DNA of 64,000 nucleotides from Mycolicibacterium setense (GCF_000805385.1 NZ_JTJW01000003.1:310001-374000); one strand, 5' to 3'; counted from the first letter of the stretch, positions 25,792-35,585 are shown. Numbers and translations: made by a program. The notes: generated by a model from the letters alone, not told the origin.

Positions 25792-26949
25792 ATGGACTTC
25801 TCCCATGTCGAGCTCTCCGAGGAGGACCTCGCCTTCCGTGATGAGCTGCGGGCGTTCCTGGCCCGGGTGGTCACCGACGAGGTGATCGAGCGTGATCGTC
25901 AGACCGGCGAGAACTTCGACGAGACAGTGCATCTGGCCCTGGGGGAGGCCGGGTACCTGGCCGGGGACTATCAGGCCGAGGCCGACGGAGGATTCAGCGC
26001 CGTCCGGCGCCGGATCTGGGAGCTGGAGATCGGCCGGGCCCACACCCCGTGGTTCCACTGGGGAACGACGGCGATGGTCGCCCACACGGTGGAGAAGTTC
26101 GCCTCTTCCGAGCTCCTCGATGAGGTGCTGCCAGGCGTCCTGGACGGGAGTCTGCGGCTGTGCCTGGGCTTCACCGAGCCCGACGGCGGATCCGACGTCG
26201 CCACCTGCAAGACCCGCGCGGTGCGGGAGGCGGATGGATCGAGCTGGGTTGTCAACGGCTCCAAGATGTTCACCTCGAATGCGCACAACGCCCGCTATGT
26301 GTTCCTGTTGACCAACACCGATCCCGCCGCGCCCAAGCACAAGAGCCTCACCATGTTCCTGGTGCCGCTGGATTCCCCCGGGGTCGAGATCCAGCCGATC
26401 CGCACCGTCGACGGCGACCGGACGAACATCACCTACTACAGCGATGTCCGGGTCAGCGATCGGTACCGCATCGGTGAGGTGAACGGTGGTTGGACGGTGC
26501 TGCGCGGGGCTCTCGAACTCGAACACGGCACGTTCGAACGCGAGACCCGCGGTCTGCAGAAGCTCGCCACCATGACCGAGCACATCAACTTGATGGCCGA
26601 AGCCGTGGACCGGGTGGCGGCTGTGGCTCCCGGTGACGCGGCAGCGCGCTACCGACTGGGCCGTGGCATCGCCCGGCTGGAGGCCGCGTTGAGCAGCCCG
26701 GGCATGTACGGGCGGGTGGCCATCGCCCAGACAATGCGCGAGGTCTCCCCGGATCTCATGGACATCCTCGGATCGGCAGGCGCGCTGCCGGTCGGGACAA
26801 CCGGGGCCGCCGACGATGGTGGCGCCGAGTACATCTTCCGGTTGGCCGGGCCGACCGGCATCTACGGCGGAACCCTTGAGGTGTTCCGCAACATGATCGC
26901 GCAGCAGGCGCTGGGGTTGGGCCGGCCGAACTACTCGCCGGCAAAGTGA
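25792..26949 (+). CDS. Acyl-CoA dehydrogenase
   Basis: 385 residues from ATG 25792 (VLMDFSHVELSEEDLAF); the frame is open upstream to 25687 but that extension is not family-like. The FAD/substrate motifs LCLGFTEPDGGSDVATCKTRA and WVVNGSKMFTSNAHNARYVFL are present; the C-terminal helical domain ends FRLAGPTGIYGGTLEVFRNMIAQQ, where GTLEV takes the usual place of the catalytic Glu region. It introduces a double bond into an acyl-CoA. The thioesterase gene follows after 27 nt and may be cotranscribed. Confidence 0.9.
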   Translation: MDFSHVELSEEDLAFRDELRAFLARVVTDEVIERDRQTGENFDETVHLALGEAGYLAGDYQAEADGGFSAVRRRIWELEIGRAHTPWFHWGTTAMVAHTVEKFASSELLDEVLPGVLDGSLRLCLGFTEPDGGSDVATCKTRAVREADGSSWVVNGSKMFTSNAHNARYVFLLTNTDPAAPKHKSLTMFLVPLDSPGVEIQPIRTVDGDRTNITYYSDVRVSDRYRIGEVNGGWTVLRGALELEHGTFERETRGLQKLATMTEHINLMAEAVDRVAAVAPGDAAARYRLGRGIARLEAALSSPGMYGRVAIAQTMREVSPDLMDILGSAGALPVGTTGAADDGGAEYIFRLAGPTGIYGGTLEVFRNMIAQQALGLGRPNYSPAK

Positions 26950-26964
26950 GCGGCACCGCGTCAG

Positions 26965-26976
26965 TACGCTGGCGTG
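26965..26976 (+). promoter_or_regulatory. -10-like box before the thioesterase gene
   Basis: TACGCT (26965-26970) fits TANNNT, 6 nt before GTG 26977. It would allow leaderless expression independent of the upstream dehydrogenase. Confidence 0.35.
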
Positions 26977-27774
26977 GTGCATCCCTTCGACAAGGCCCTG
27001 GAACTCGAACCGTCCGGCGATGATCGATGGCGCGGGCACACAATCCCGGAGTGGGCCAACATGGTGGGCCCGTTCGGCGGCATCACCGCGGCCACCATCG
27101 TGCGGGCAATCGAGCTGCATCCGCAATGCCACGGCCACCCGATCGCGCTGACCGTCAACTACCTGGCCCCGATCTCCGACGGCGAGTTCGACATCGTGAC
27201 CAGGGCCGTCAAGACCAACCGGTCCAATCAGCACTGGATCGTCGAGCTCAGCCAGGACGGCGACGTCAAGACCACCGCGACGGCCATTTTCGGATTGCGC
27301 CGCGACACCTGGTCCGATACCGAGGTGGCCCCGCCTGCGGCGCAGAGGCCCGAGGACATCGCGCCGTCGATCCCGCCGTTCGGCGTGGTGTGGTTCGACA
27401 ACTACGACATGCGTTTCGTCGACGGTGGCATGCCCGAAGAGGGTGCCGCTTCCGGCTCGTCGACCACGACGTTGTGGGTGCGCAATAATCCGCCCAGGGC
27501 AATGGATTTCGCAGCGTTGGCCTCGGTGAGCGACATCTTCTATCCGCGGGTTTTCCTGCGGCAGGGCCAATTCGTGCCCGCCGGAACGGTATCCATCACG
27601 ACGTACTTCCATGCCGATGACGACCAACTAGCGGCTCAGGGTGACGACTTCGTGCTCGCTACCGCACGGGCGCAACGGTTTTCGCGCGGTTACTTCGATC
27701 AGACGGCGCACCTGTGGGGCCGTGACGCCACCTTGCTGGCCACGAGTCACCAGATCGTCTACTTCAAGGGCTGA
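26977..27774 (+). CDS. Acyl-CoA thioesterase-like protein (TesB fold)
   Basis: 265 residues; GTG 26974 adds one residue. A double hot-dog layout is visible: NMVGPFGGITAATIVRAIELHP and HPIALTVNYLAPISDGEFDI in the first half and a second repeat ending FVLATARAQRFSRGYFDQTAHLWGRDATLLATSHQIVYFKG. Members hydrolyse acyl-CoA to free acid and CoA. Its stop overlaps the convergent regulator by 16 nt. Confidence 0.85.
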   Translation: MHPFDKALELEPSGDDRWRGHTIPEWANMVGPFGGITAATIVRAIELHPQCHGHPIALTVNYLAPISDGEFDIVTRAVKTNRSNQHWIVELSQDGDVKTTATAIFGLRRDTWSDTEVAPPAAQRPEDIAPSIPPFGVVWFDNYDMRFVDGGMPEEGAASGSSTTTLWVRNNPPRAMDFAALASVSDIFYPRVFLRQGQFVPAGTVSITTYFHADDDQLAAQGDDFVLATARAQRFSRGYFDQTAHLWGRDATLLATSHQIVYFKG

Positions 27775-29243
27775 CTGTTTTCCGGGACCGATTGCAGAGC
27801 GATCCACGCACTCACCCGGGTCTGCGGATCGTCGAGCTTGCCGGGCAGCGCGGCCTCGATGGCCGCGAGCCGGTTGCGTACGGTGTTGCGGTGCAGGCCG
27901 AGCTCTTCGGCCACCTTGAGCCGTGAACCGTGATGGCGCAGGAAACAACGCAGGGTCTCCAGCTGCTCGGGATCGAGCCCGTGCAACCAGGATTCGGCGA
28001 ACGCCGCGGCTTTCTCGGGATCGATGAGCCCGAGGGGGCCGTGATCGATCACCCGGTCCCACACCACGACCCCCGACACCTCGGTGGCCTGGGCGAGCGC
28101 CAGCCCGGCGGTGCGGTAGCCGGCCGCGCCGTCGCTGGGCGACACCGCGTTGCCGACGCCGACCTGCAGCCCGTCGCCGGCCAGCAGGGCACCGGTCGCC
28201 TCGGCGCGTGAGGGTTCGGTGACCGCGCACAGTTCCCCGGCGTAGATGCCGGCGACGATGCCGCGCCGCTCCAGCATGGCTGCCGTGTCTTCGACGGCGG
28301 AATCGTCCCCCGCTGCCCGCAGGAAACGGATCCGCTTCGGCAGCTCGAAGGCCGGCTGATCGACTTCCAGGACTAATTGTGCTGTGTGGTAATCACTTTC
28401 GGCGAGGAGTTCGAGCGCGCGGCTGCGCAGGTGCTGTCGGGTCGTCGCTCGGCTGCGGTGCTGCTCGTCGATGAGCCCCAGCAGGGCAACCGCCGTCGTC
28501 ACGGCCTGGCGTTGTCCTTCCGATGCCCGGGCGGGCATCAGCGCCGCCAGGTAGGCCGAGGCCCGGCCGCGCAGTCCGATGGGCTGGACCGACACGGAGT
28601 GCGTCGGGTTGGACTGTGCCGCAGCCGAACGCAATCCGTGAGCCTGCAATCGTTTGACGTCATCGGCGACCTCGTCGAGCGGAAACTCGCTGCGACGGCT
28701 GCCGACCGGACCCGTCAGTACCCGGCCGTCGGGATTCATCAGACACGTCGCGCCGTCGAGAGCAGCGGTCAGGGCGGTGATGACGGCAACGGCGGGATCC
28801 GGTTTGGCCGCGGCCGAGATGAGCTTGCGCTGCGTCTTGAGTGAGTCGCGTGTCTCGGCCGACTCCTGTTCCTCCAGCAGGTGCGCGACGTGGCGGCTGA
28901 CCGCGACGAACGTGGTGGGCCGCGGCACCTCCAACAGGTTGACCGCATACCTGCGGCAGGCGCCGGCGAGGGCGGCGGGGGTCTCCTCGTGGGTGAGCCC
29001 CACACCGAAGCCGACGGCGGCCACGCCGGCGTCGGCGAGCCTACGCACATAACCGTTCCACTCGTCGTGCCAGGCGCCGGTTTCCAGACCTGTGGTCAGC
29101 AGGATCTCGCCGCCCTCCAGGAACGGGCCCGGGTCGGCGAGTTCACTCGTCGCCACCCAGCGGACCGCTGCCTCCGGGCGGGACACCTCGACCGCGCGCA
29201 AGCCGAGCGCGCTCACATCGAGCACGTCGCTGACGAGGACCAT
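27759..29243 (-). CDS. PucR-family transcriptional regulator of GABA genes
   Basis: 494 residues from ATG 29243; the frame stays open far upstream but that part is antisense to gabT. An N-terminal PucR domain (VSDVLDVSALGLRAVEVSRPEAAVRWVATSEL) is followed by a GGDEF-like middle and a C-terminal PucR-type HTH (LRCFLRHHGSRLKVAEELGLHRNTVRNRLAAIE). It is divergent from gabT-gabD. The PucR-type GabR of Corynebacterium glutamicum activates gabTDP, so an activator of GABA use is likely. Confidence 0.9.
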   Translation of the reverse strand: MVLVSDVLDVSALGLRAVEVSRPEAAVRWVATSELADPGPFLEGGEILLTTGLETGAWHDEWNGYVRRLADAGVAAVGFGVGLTHEETPAALAGACRRYAVNLLEVPRPTTFVAVSRHVAHLLEEQESAETRDSLKTQRKLISAAAKPDPAVAVITALTAALDGATCLMNPDGRVLTGPVGSRRSEFPLDEVADDVKRLQAHGLRSAAAQSNPTHSVSVQPIGLRGRASAYLAALMPARASEGQRQAVTTAVALLGLIDEQHRSRATTRQHLRSRALELLAESDYHTAQLVLEVDQPAFELPKRIRFLRAAGDDSAVEDTAAMLERRGIVAGIYAGELCAVTEPSRAEATGALLAGDGLQVGVGNAVSPSDGAAGYRTAGLALAQATEVSGVVVWDRVIDHGPLGLIDPEKAAAFAESWLHGLDPEQLETLRCFLRHHGSRLKVAEELGLHRNTVRNRLAAIEAALPGKLDDPQTRVSAWIALQSVPENSQPLK

Positions 29244-29254
29244 AGTGTCATTTT

Positions 29255-29283
29255 TGCACATCAAGAAACAGCACGAATGTGCA
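29255..29283. promoter_or_regulatory. Inverted repeat in the pucR-gabT divergent promoter
   Basis: TGCACAT (29255-29261) and ATGTGCA (29277-29283), perfect 7-bp arms 15 nt apart. The left arm is 12 nt upstream of the regulator start. A -10 candidate for gabT, TAGCGT, lies at 29316-29321. A likely PucR binding site. Confidence 0.5.
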
Positions 29284-29354
29284 TTTAAGACCTGCCGGTG
29301 ACGCTCGTCGTTCCCTAGCGTGAGGGCAACAACCGCCAGTTGCAGGAGGAACAC

Positions 29355-30701
29355 GTGACCATCGCTGAGATCGCGGGTACGGCCGTCACCCAGGAGCGCC
29401 GGCTCGTCACCGCCATTCCCGGCCCGATCTCGCAGGAGATGCAGGCACGGAAGACCGCTGCGGTCGCGGGCGGCGTCGGGACCACCCTGCCCGTCTACGT
29501 GGTGGCCGCCGGCGGCGGAATCCTCGTGGACGCCGACGGCAACCAGCTCATCGACTTCGGCTCCGGCATCGCCGTGACCACCGTCGGCAACAGCGCGCCC
29601 GCCGTCGTCGACGCGGTCACCCAGCAGGTCGCGGCGTTCACCCACACCTGTTTCATGGTCACGCCCTACGAGGGTTACGTGCGGGTGGCCGAGGAGCTCA
29701 ACCGGCTCACGCCCGGCGACCACGAGAAGCGCAGCGTGCTGTTCAACTCCGGCGCCGAGGCCGTCGAGAACGCCGTGAAGATCGCTCGCGTCCACACCGG
29801 CAGGCAGGCCGTCGTGGTGTTCGATCACGCCTACCACGGCCGCACCAACCTGACCATGGCAATGACCGCCAAGAACCAGCCCTACAAGCACGGGTTCGGG
29901 CCGTTCGCCGGCGAGGTGTACCGGGTGCCCACGTCGTTCCCGTTCCGTGACGGCGAGACCGACGGTGCCGCTGCGGCCGCCCGCGCCCTGGACCTCATCG
30001 ACAAGCAGGTCGGAGCCGACAACGTCGCCGCCGTGGTGATCGAACCCATTCAGGGCGAGGGCGGATTCATCGTTCCCGCACCGGGTTTCCTGCGCGCACT
30101 GCAGAAATGGTGTACCGACAACGGCGCCGTCTTCGTCGCCGACGAGGTGCAGTCGGGCTTCGCGCGTACCGGGGCGATGTTCGCCGTGGAGCACGACGAC
30201 GTCGTGCCCGATCTGATCGTCACCGCCAAGGGCATCGCCGGCGGACTGCCGCTCTCGGCGGTCACCGGCCGCGCCGAGATCATGGACGCCCCGCAGCCCG
30301 GCGGCCTCGGCGGCACCTACGGCGGCAACCCGATCGCCTGTGCCGCTGCGCTCGCGGTCATCGACACCATCGAGCGTGACGGCCTGCTCGCCCGCGCCAC
30401 GGAGATCGAGAAGACCATGGTCGGACGCCTCAAGGCGATCGCCGCCGAGGATTCCCGGATCGGCGAAGTCCGTGGCCGCGGCGCCATGATCGCCGTCGAG
30501 CTGGTCAAGGCGGGCACCACCGAGCCCGACGCCGGCCTGGCCAAGCAGGTCTCGGCCGCCGCCCACGCCCAGGGCCTGGTGGTGCTGACCTGCGGCACCT
30601 ACGGCAACGTGCTGCGGTTCCTGCCGCCGCTGTCGATGCCCGACCACCTGCTCGAGGAGGGGCTGGACATCCTGGCCGCCATCTTCGCCGAGACCCGCTG
30701 A
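29355..30701 (+). CDS. gabT: 4-aminobutyrate aminotransferase
   Basis: 448 residues from GTG 29355 (AGGAGG 5 nt upstream). Class-III PLP aminotransferase: NSGAEAVENAVKIAR (phosphate site), FDHAYHGRTNLTMAMT, VIEPIQGEGGF, ADEVQSGFARTG and the PLP lysine in TAKGIAGGLPLSA. It converts GABA and 2-oxoglutarate to succinate semialdehyde and glutamate. gabD follows after 32 nt, completing the shunt to succinate. Confidence 0.95.
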   Translation: MTIAEIAGTAVTQERRLVTAIPGPISQEMQARKTAAVAGGVGTTLPVYVVAAGGGILVDADGNQLIDFGSGIAVTTVGNSAPAVVDAVTQQVAAFTHTCFMVTPYEGYVRVAEELNRLTPGDHEKRSVLFNSGAEAVENAVKIARVHTGRQAVVVFDHAYHGRTNLTMAMTAKNQPYKHGFGPFAGEVYRVPTSFPFRDGETDGAAAAARALDLIDKQVGADNVAAVVIEPIQGEGGFIVPAPGFLRALQKWCTDNGAVFVADEVQSGFARTGAMFAVEHDDVVPDLIVTAKGIAGGLPLSAVTGRAEIMDAPQPGGLGGTYGGNPIACAAALAVIDTIERDGLLARATEIEKTMVGRLKAIAAEDSRIGEVRGRGAMIAVELVKAGTTEPDAGLAKQVSAAAHAQGLVVLTCGTYGNVLRFLPPLSMPDHLLEEGLDILAAIFAETR

Positions 30702-30733
30702 CCGGCTGTCCGGTCCATCCCTGGGAGACGTCA

Positions 30734-32188
30734 GTGAACACGCAGAACGCGATCGCCGAACTCGACACCAAGCACGGCGTCCTCATCGACGGGCAAGCCC
30801 GCGGTGCCGCCACGACGTTCGAGGTGTACGACCCGGCCACCGGCCAGGCCATCGCCGAGGTCGCCGACGGCACTGTCGCGGACGCCCGCTCGGCAGTGGA
30901 CGCCGCGCATCGGGCATTCGGTGGCTGGGCCCGGACCAGCCCGCGGCAACGCAGCGACATTCTGCGGCGCGTGTTCGATCTGATGGTCGCCGACACCGAG
31001 CGGCTGGCCGCACTGATCTGTGCGGAGAACGGCAAGTCGCAGGCCGACGCCCGTGCCGAGGTGGGCTATGCCGCCGAGTTCTTCCGCTGGTTCTCCGAGG
31101 AGGCGGTGCGGACCGACGGCGCCTACGGCGTCAGCCCCGCCGGCGGCACCCGCACCCTCGTCACGCACAAGCCCGTCGGCGTCGCCGCACTGGTGACGCC
31201 GTGGAACTTCCCGGCCGCCATGGCGACTCGCAAGATCGCCCCGGCCCTGGCCGCGGGATGCACCGTGGTCCTCAAGCCGGCGGCCGAGACGCCCCTGACG
31301 GCACTGGCGATCGCCGGAATCCTTGCGGCCGCAGGTGTTCCCGATGGTGTGGTGAACATGGTGCCGACCACCGATGCGGCCGCCGTGGTCGAGAACTGGC
31401 TCAGCGATGACCGGGTCCGCAAGGTGTCGTTCACCGGATCCACCGGCGTCGGCCGCGTCCTGCTCAAGCAGGCTGCCGACCGGGTCGTCAACGCCAGCAT
31501 GGAACTCGGCGGCAACGCCCCGTTCGTCGTGACCGCCGATGCCGACATCGAAGCGGCCATCGCGGGCGCGATGGTGGCCAAGTTCCGCGGTGGCGGTCAG
31601 GCCTGTACCGCGGCCAACCGGTTCTATGTGCACGCTTCGGTGGTCGACGAATTCGTCGCCGGGCTCGGTGCCGAGGTCGCGGCGCTGCGGGTCGGTCCGG
31701 CATCAGATCCTGCTTCCCAGGTCGGCCCCTTGGTGAGCGAGCGCGCGGCCACACGAGTGGCTGCCGCGATCGAAGCCGCGGTGGCTGACGGTGCCGTGAT
31801 CGCCGCGCAGGCCAAGGCTCCGGCCGAGGGCTGGTTCGTCGCTCCGACGCTGCTGACCGGTGTCGCCCCGGATGCGGAGATTCTTGCCGACGAGATCTTC
31901 GGACCCGTCGCCCCGGTCGTGGTGTGGGAGCGCGAGGAGGATCTGGTGCGTTGGGCCAACGACACCGAATATGGTTTGGCTGCTTATGTTTACGCCGGCC
32001 GGCTGCAGGACGCGCTGCGGCTCGCGGAATCGTTCGACGCGGGCATGGTCGGCATCAACCGCGGCATCGTGTCCGACCCGTCGACGCCGTTCGGCGGGAT
32101 GAAGCAGAGCGGCCTCGGGCGCGAGGGTGCTCGTGAAGGTCTGTACGAGTTCCAGGAAACGCAGTACTTCAGCGTCGCGTTCGACTGA
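30734..32188 (+). CDS. gabD: Succinate-semialdehyde dehydrogenase
   Basis: 484 residues from GTG 30734. Aldehyde dehydrogenase fold: TPWNFPAAMATRKIAPALAAGC, FTGSTGVGR (cofactor), MELGGNAPF with the general-base Glu, GGQACTAANR with the nucleophile Cys, and EIFGPVAPV. It oxidises succinate semialdehyde to succinate with NAD(P)+. In operon with gabT. Confidence 0.95.
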   Translation: MNTQNAIAELDTKHGVLIDGQARGAATTFEVYDPATGQAIAEVADGTVADARSAVDAAHRAFGGWARTSPRQRSDILRRVFDLMVADTERLAALICAENGKSQADARAEVGYAAEFFRWFSEEAVRTDGAYGVSPAGGTRTLVTHKPVGVAALVTPWNFPAAMATRKIAPALAAGCTVVLKPAAETPLTALAIAGILAAAGVPDGVVNMVPTTDAAAVVENWLSDDRVRKVSFTGSTGVGRVLLKQAADRVVNASMELGGNAPFVVTADADIEAAIAGAMVAKFRGGGQACTAANRFYVHASVVDEFVAGLGAEVAALRVGPASDPASQVGPLVSERAATRVAAAIEAAVADGAVIAAQAKAPAEGWFVAPTLLTGVAPDAEILADEIFGPVAPVVVWEREEDLVRWANDTEYGLAAYVYAGRLQDALRLAESFDAGMVGINRGIVSDPSTPFGGMKQSGLGREGAREGLYEFQETQYFSVAFD

Positions 32189-32200
32189 GCGCCGCCCGCG

Positions 32201-32581
32201 TCAGAACGGTGCCGAGTGCTGCATCAGGCTCAACATCAGCACGACCATGCACAACAGTGAACTGAACATGATCAGCCCCATCACGGCGACCACGAACCAC
32301 GACACGCAGCGTTGCTTGCCGCGCGCCAACTTCGCTATCCGCTCGTCGTGCATGAGTTCGTCTGCCACCACGGCGAATTCGACACGTTCCAGTTCGTCGT
32401 CCGCGGCGGGTGCGCCGGCGGAGATTTCGCGAAGCCGGGCCGCGGCGATGCCCACGCCCACCCCGGCGAACCGGCGACTCAGCTGACGCGCCTCTCTGCG
32501 GGTCAGACGGTGATCGAGCGCAGGCACCGAATGCGGCCAATGTCCCCATGCGCCGCCGTGCGCGTCAGACGGGGTCGTCAT
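32201..32581 (-). CDS. Hypothetical membrane-anchored protein
   Basis: 126 residues. A hydrophilic N-terminal part (LTRREARQLSRRFAGVGVGIAAARLREISAG) is followed by a C-terminal hydrophobic segment (about residues 95-120, FVVAVMGLIMFSSLLCMVVLML). No recognised domain. Convergent with gabD with a 12-nt gap, so it is probably a separate unit. Confidence 0.6.
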   Translation of the reverse strand: MTTPSDAHGGAWGHWPHSVPALDHRLTRREARQLSRRFAGVGVGIAAARLREISAGAPAADDELERVEFAVVADELMHDERIAKLARGKQRCVSWFVVAVMGLIMFSSLLCMVVLMLSLMQHSAPF

Positions 32582-32659
32582 AACCCATTGATTCTACGAG
32601 CGCCCCTGGCTGTCAGGAAGCATTCGGCGGCGACTTGTTCACGTGCGCAAGTACTTTCT

Positions 32660-34549
32660 TCAACCGATGACACGGTGCACGTCCTCGGTCACGTCACCGC
32701 CCTCCTGGGCGATCCACGGCCCTTCGATCGACGGATCGATGATCCCGTTCTCCATCCAGGTGTAGCGCCCGGCGAGCACGCCCCGCGCCAGCGCGCGGTC
32801 GGAGTCGTCGCTGTTGGTCCAGAGCTGGGTGAACAGCTGCTCGGCCCGCACCCGGGACTGGCGACAGAACGCGTCGGCCAGCTCCACGGCGGAAGCCTCC
32901 GCGTCGTCCTGCGCACGGACGCAGGCCGCCGTCATCGCGAACAGCTCCGCTCCGATATCGACGATCCGGCCGAGGAAGCGCTGCCGGTATTCCAGTTTTC
33001 CCTGCCATCGGGACATCGCGTAGAACGTGCTCCGGGCGAGCTTGCGGCTGGCCCGTTCGACGTAGCGCAGGTGCTCGGCCAGTGGTCCGAATTCACTGAA
33101 CGCCGTTGGCAGCCGCCCTTTTCCGGTGACCAGGGTGGGTAACCAGCGCGCATAGAACTTGCCGGCCTGAGCGGCGGCTTGCGCCTTGTGCTTCAGGTCG
33201 GTGTCGGGGTCGATGATGTCTCCTGCAACCGACAGGTGGGCGTCTACCGCCTCACGGGCCAGCATCAGGTGCATGATCTCGGTCGAACCTTCGAAGATGC
33301 GGTTGATCCGCATATCTCGCAGGATCTGCTCGACGGGCACTCCGCGTTCGCCACGGGCGACCAGTGACTCAGCTGTCTCGAAGCCACGGCCGCCACGGAT
33401 CTGCACCAGCTCATCGGCGATCAACCACGTCATCTCCGACCCGTAGAGCTTGGCCAGGGCGGCCTCGATCCGGATGTCGGTGCGTCCGGCGTCGGCGAGC
33501 TCACTGGCGAGCTCGACCATCGACTCGATTCCGTAGGCGCTGGCCGCGATGAACGCCACCTTGCCTGCCACCGCGTCGTGCTCACCGACCGGCCGGCCCC
33601 ACTGCACGCGTTCCTTGGACCATTCTCTGGCGATCTTCAGACACCACTTCGCGGTCCCGGTGCACACAGCCGGCAGCGAGAGCCGTCCCACGTTGAGCGT
33701 GGTCAGCGCGATCTTCAGCCCCTCGCCTTCGCGGCCGATGCGGTTGGCGGCCGGCACCCGCACGTCGGTCAGCTTGGTCAGCCCGTTTTCGATGCCGCGC
33801 AGACCCATGAACGCGTTGCGGTTGGTGACGACGATGCCGGGGCTGTCCGCCTCGACGACGAATGCGGTGATGCCGCCCTTGTGTCCCTCGCTGGCCGGCA
33901 CCTGGGCCATCACGACCAGCAGGTCGGCGATGACGCCGTTGGTGGTCCACAGTTTGACGCCGTTGAGCAGGTAGTCGTCGCCGTCGGGAGCGGCGGTGGC
34001 GTGTAGCCGTGCCGGGTCACTACCCACGTCGGGTTCGGTGAGCAGGAATGCGCTGATCTCCCGTGTGCACCGGGGGAGCCAGGTGCGCTTCTGCTCGTCG
34101 GTCCCGAACATCGACACCGGCTGGGGCACCCCGATCGACTGGTGTGCGGAAAGCAGGGCTCCGAGTGCGGGATGGACCGAGCCGACCAGGGTGAGCGCCT
34201 TGTTGTAGTACACCTGCGACAGGCCGAGTCCGTCGTATTCGGTGGAGATCTTCATGCCGAACGCGCCGAGTTCCTTCAGGCCACGAATGACCTTGTCGGG
34301 GATCTGCGCGTCGCGTTCGATGACCGCCGCGTCGATCTGCGTCTCGCAGAACTCGCGCAGTTTGGACAGAAAGGCCTCACCGCGCTCCCTCGTCTCGGCC
34401 GGACCGCGAGGATGTGGATGCACCAGATCCAGCCGCAATCTGCCGAGGAAGAGTTCTTTCCCGAAACTGGGTTGGCGCCACTGGGCCTCGCGCGCCTGCT
34501 CGGCAACCTGCCTGGCCTGTCGTTCGTTGACTTCTCCGGTAGCGGTCAT
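32660..34549 (-). CDS. Long acyl-CoA dehydrogenase, FadE10-like
   Basis: 629 residues. It begins with a linker-like REAQWRQPSFGKELFLGRLRLDL, then the ACAD core: AFLLTEPDVGSDPARLHATA, LNGVKLWTTNGVIADLLVVMAQ, GLRGIENGLTKL, RIEAALAKLYGSEM, QIRGGRGFETAESL and RIFEGSTEIMHLMLAREAVD (catalytic Glu region). A C-terminal helical extension of about 170 residues follows, as in VLCAD/ACAD9-type enzymes. From memory it is very close to M. tuberculosis FadE10 (Rv0873). It stands alone on its strand. Confidence 0.92.
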   Translation of the reverse strand: MTATGEVNERQARQVAEQAREAQWRQPSFGKELFLGRLRLDLVHPHPRGPAETRERGEAFLSKLREFCETQIDAAVIERDAQIPDKVIRGLKELGAFGMKISTEYDGLGLSQVYYNKALTLVGSVHPALGALLSAHQSIGVPQPVSMFGTDEQKRTWLPRCTREISAFLLTEPDVGSDPARLHATAAPDGDDYLLNGVKLWTTNGVIADLLVVMAQVPASEGHKGGITAFVVEADSPGIVVTNRNAFMGLRGIENGLTKLTDVRVPAANRIGREGEGLKIALTTLNVGRLSLPAVCTGTAKWCLKIAREWSKERVQWGRPVGEHDAVAGKVAFIAASAYGIESMVELASELADAGRTDIRIEAALAKLYGSEMTWLIADELVQIRGGRGFETAESLVARGERGVPVEQILRDMRINRIFEGSTEIMHLMLAREAVDAHLSVAGDIIDPDTDLKHKAQAAAQAGKFYARWLPTLVTGKGRLPTAFSEFGPLAEHLRYVERASRKLARSTFYAMSRWQGKLEYRQRFLGRIVDIGAELFAMTAACVRAQDDAEASAVELADAFCRQSRVRAEQLFTQLWTNSDDSDRALARGVLAGRYTWMENGIIDPSIEGPWIAQEGGDVTEDVHRVIG

Positions 34550-34628
34550 CGCCGGCCTCCAAACGCCCGTTGGCTGGTGGCATACCCGTAAACGGTCCTA
34601 CCCACGCTTGCTGTCGAGACGATGACTC

Positions 34629-35522
34629 TCAGGACTTCTTGAAGCGCACACAGCTGAGGACGAAATCGTGAACGACCGAATTGCCGTCGTTGGCGGGGCT
34701 CCAGACGACACCGACCTGGCTCGGGGCGACGCCGGTCACCGGCACGAACACCACGCCGGGTCGCCGGTAGTAGCGGGCGCTGGATTCGGGGGCCAGGGCG
34801 ATGCCGTATCCGTTGGCGATCGCATTGAGCCAGTCGTCCGGATGCTCCGTGACCGCACCGATGCGCGGCAGCTCGCCGCGCCGCTCCTCGACGGCCAGCC
34901 AATAGTCGCGCCAAGCGCCGGTCGCGTCCGGGGCGGCAACGAACGGCTCGTCGTGCAGCTCTGGGAAAGCGATCTCGGTTCGGTCGGCGAGCCGGTGGGT
35001 GCTCGGCAGAACAACACAGCGAGGCTCGGTCAGCAGCACCTGCACCCGCCACGACTCCTGACCCGGGAACGGCAGACGCAAGAGGGCAACGTCGACACTG
35101 CCCGCGGCAAGACCTGCCGTGGGATCCGACCAGGAACTCTGCCGCATGTCTACTCGCCAGCCCGGCCTACGCGTCGCGAACTCGGCGATGATCTGCTGGG
35201 TTTGTTCGTTGGCGGCGCTGGCGAGAAACCCGACGCGCATCACACGGCCTTCGCGCGCCGCCGCGGCTTTCACGTCGGTGACCGCGCGGTGCCAATCGGC
35301 AAGCAGCGACGGTGCTGAACGGGCAAGGGACCGCCCGGCTTCGGTCAGCGACATCCCTGCCCGCGAACGGGTGAACAGAGGAACACCGAGCAGGGTTTCC
35401 AGGCGCCTGATCTGCTTGGTCAAGGCTGGCTGAGACACATACAGCCGTTGTGCCGCCTGGGTCAGATTCTCCTCCTCGGCGACAGCGGCAAAGTAACGCA
35501 GCAGCCGGGTGTCGACATCCAT
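34629..35522 (-). CDS. LysR-family regulator
   Basis: 297 residues. The winged HTH is at about 5-65 (LLRYFAAVAEEENLTQAAQRLYVSQPALTKQIRRLE); an effector domain follows (MRVGFLASAANEQTQQII onward). It is divergent from the DoxX gene with 94 nt between them, so it probably controls that gene and the hydrolase behind it. Confidence 0.92.
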   Translation of the reverse strand: MDVDTRLLRYFAAVAEEENLTQAAQRLYVSQPALTKQIRRLETLLGVPLFTRSRAGMSLTEAGRSLARSAPSLLADWHRAVTDVKAAAAREGRVMRVGFLASAANEQTQQIIAEFATRRPGWRVDMRQSSWSDPTAGLAAGSVDVALLRLPFPGQESWRVQVLLTEPRCVVLPSTHRLADRTEIAFPELHDEPFVAAPDATGAWRDYWLAVEERRGELPRIGAVTEHPDDWLNAIANGYGIALAPESSARYYRRPGVVFVPVTGVAPSQVGVVWSPANDGNSVVHDFVLSCVRFKKS

Positions 35523-35563
35523 TCCAACAGGTTATGGACGCAGGTATTGGACGGGCAATGCCC

Positions 35564-35585
35564 GCCGATCCAACACTGGATCGGC
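35564..35585. promoter_or_regulatory. Inverted repeat between lysR and doxX genes
   Basis: GCCGATCCA-ACAC-TGGATCGGC, perfect 9-bp arms, 31 nt before the DoxX start. A candidate regulator site; LysR sites are usually imperfect T-N11-A dyads, so another regulator is also possible. Confidence 0.45.

Noticed and set aside
27759..30647. A 962-codon open frame through pucR and the antisense of gabT
   Set aside because: The part beyond 29243 is antisense to gabT, whose aminotransferase motifs are clear; the PucR start at 29243 fits the family.
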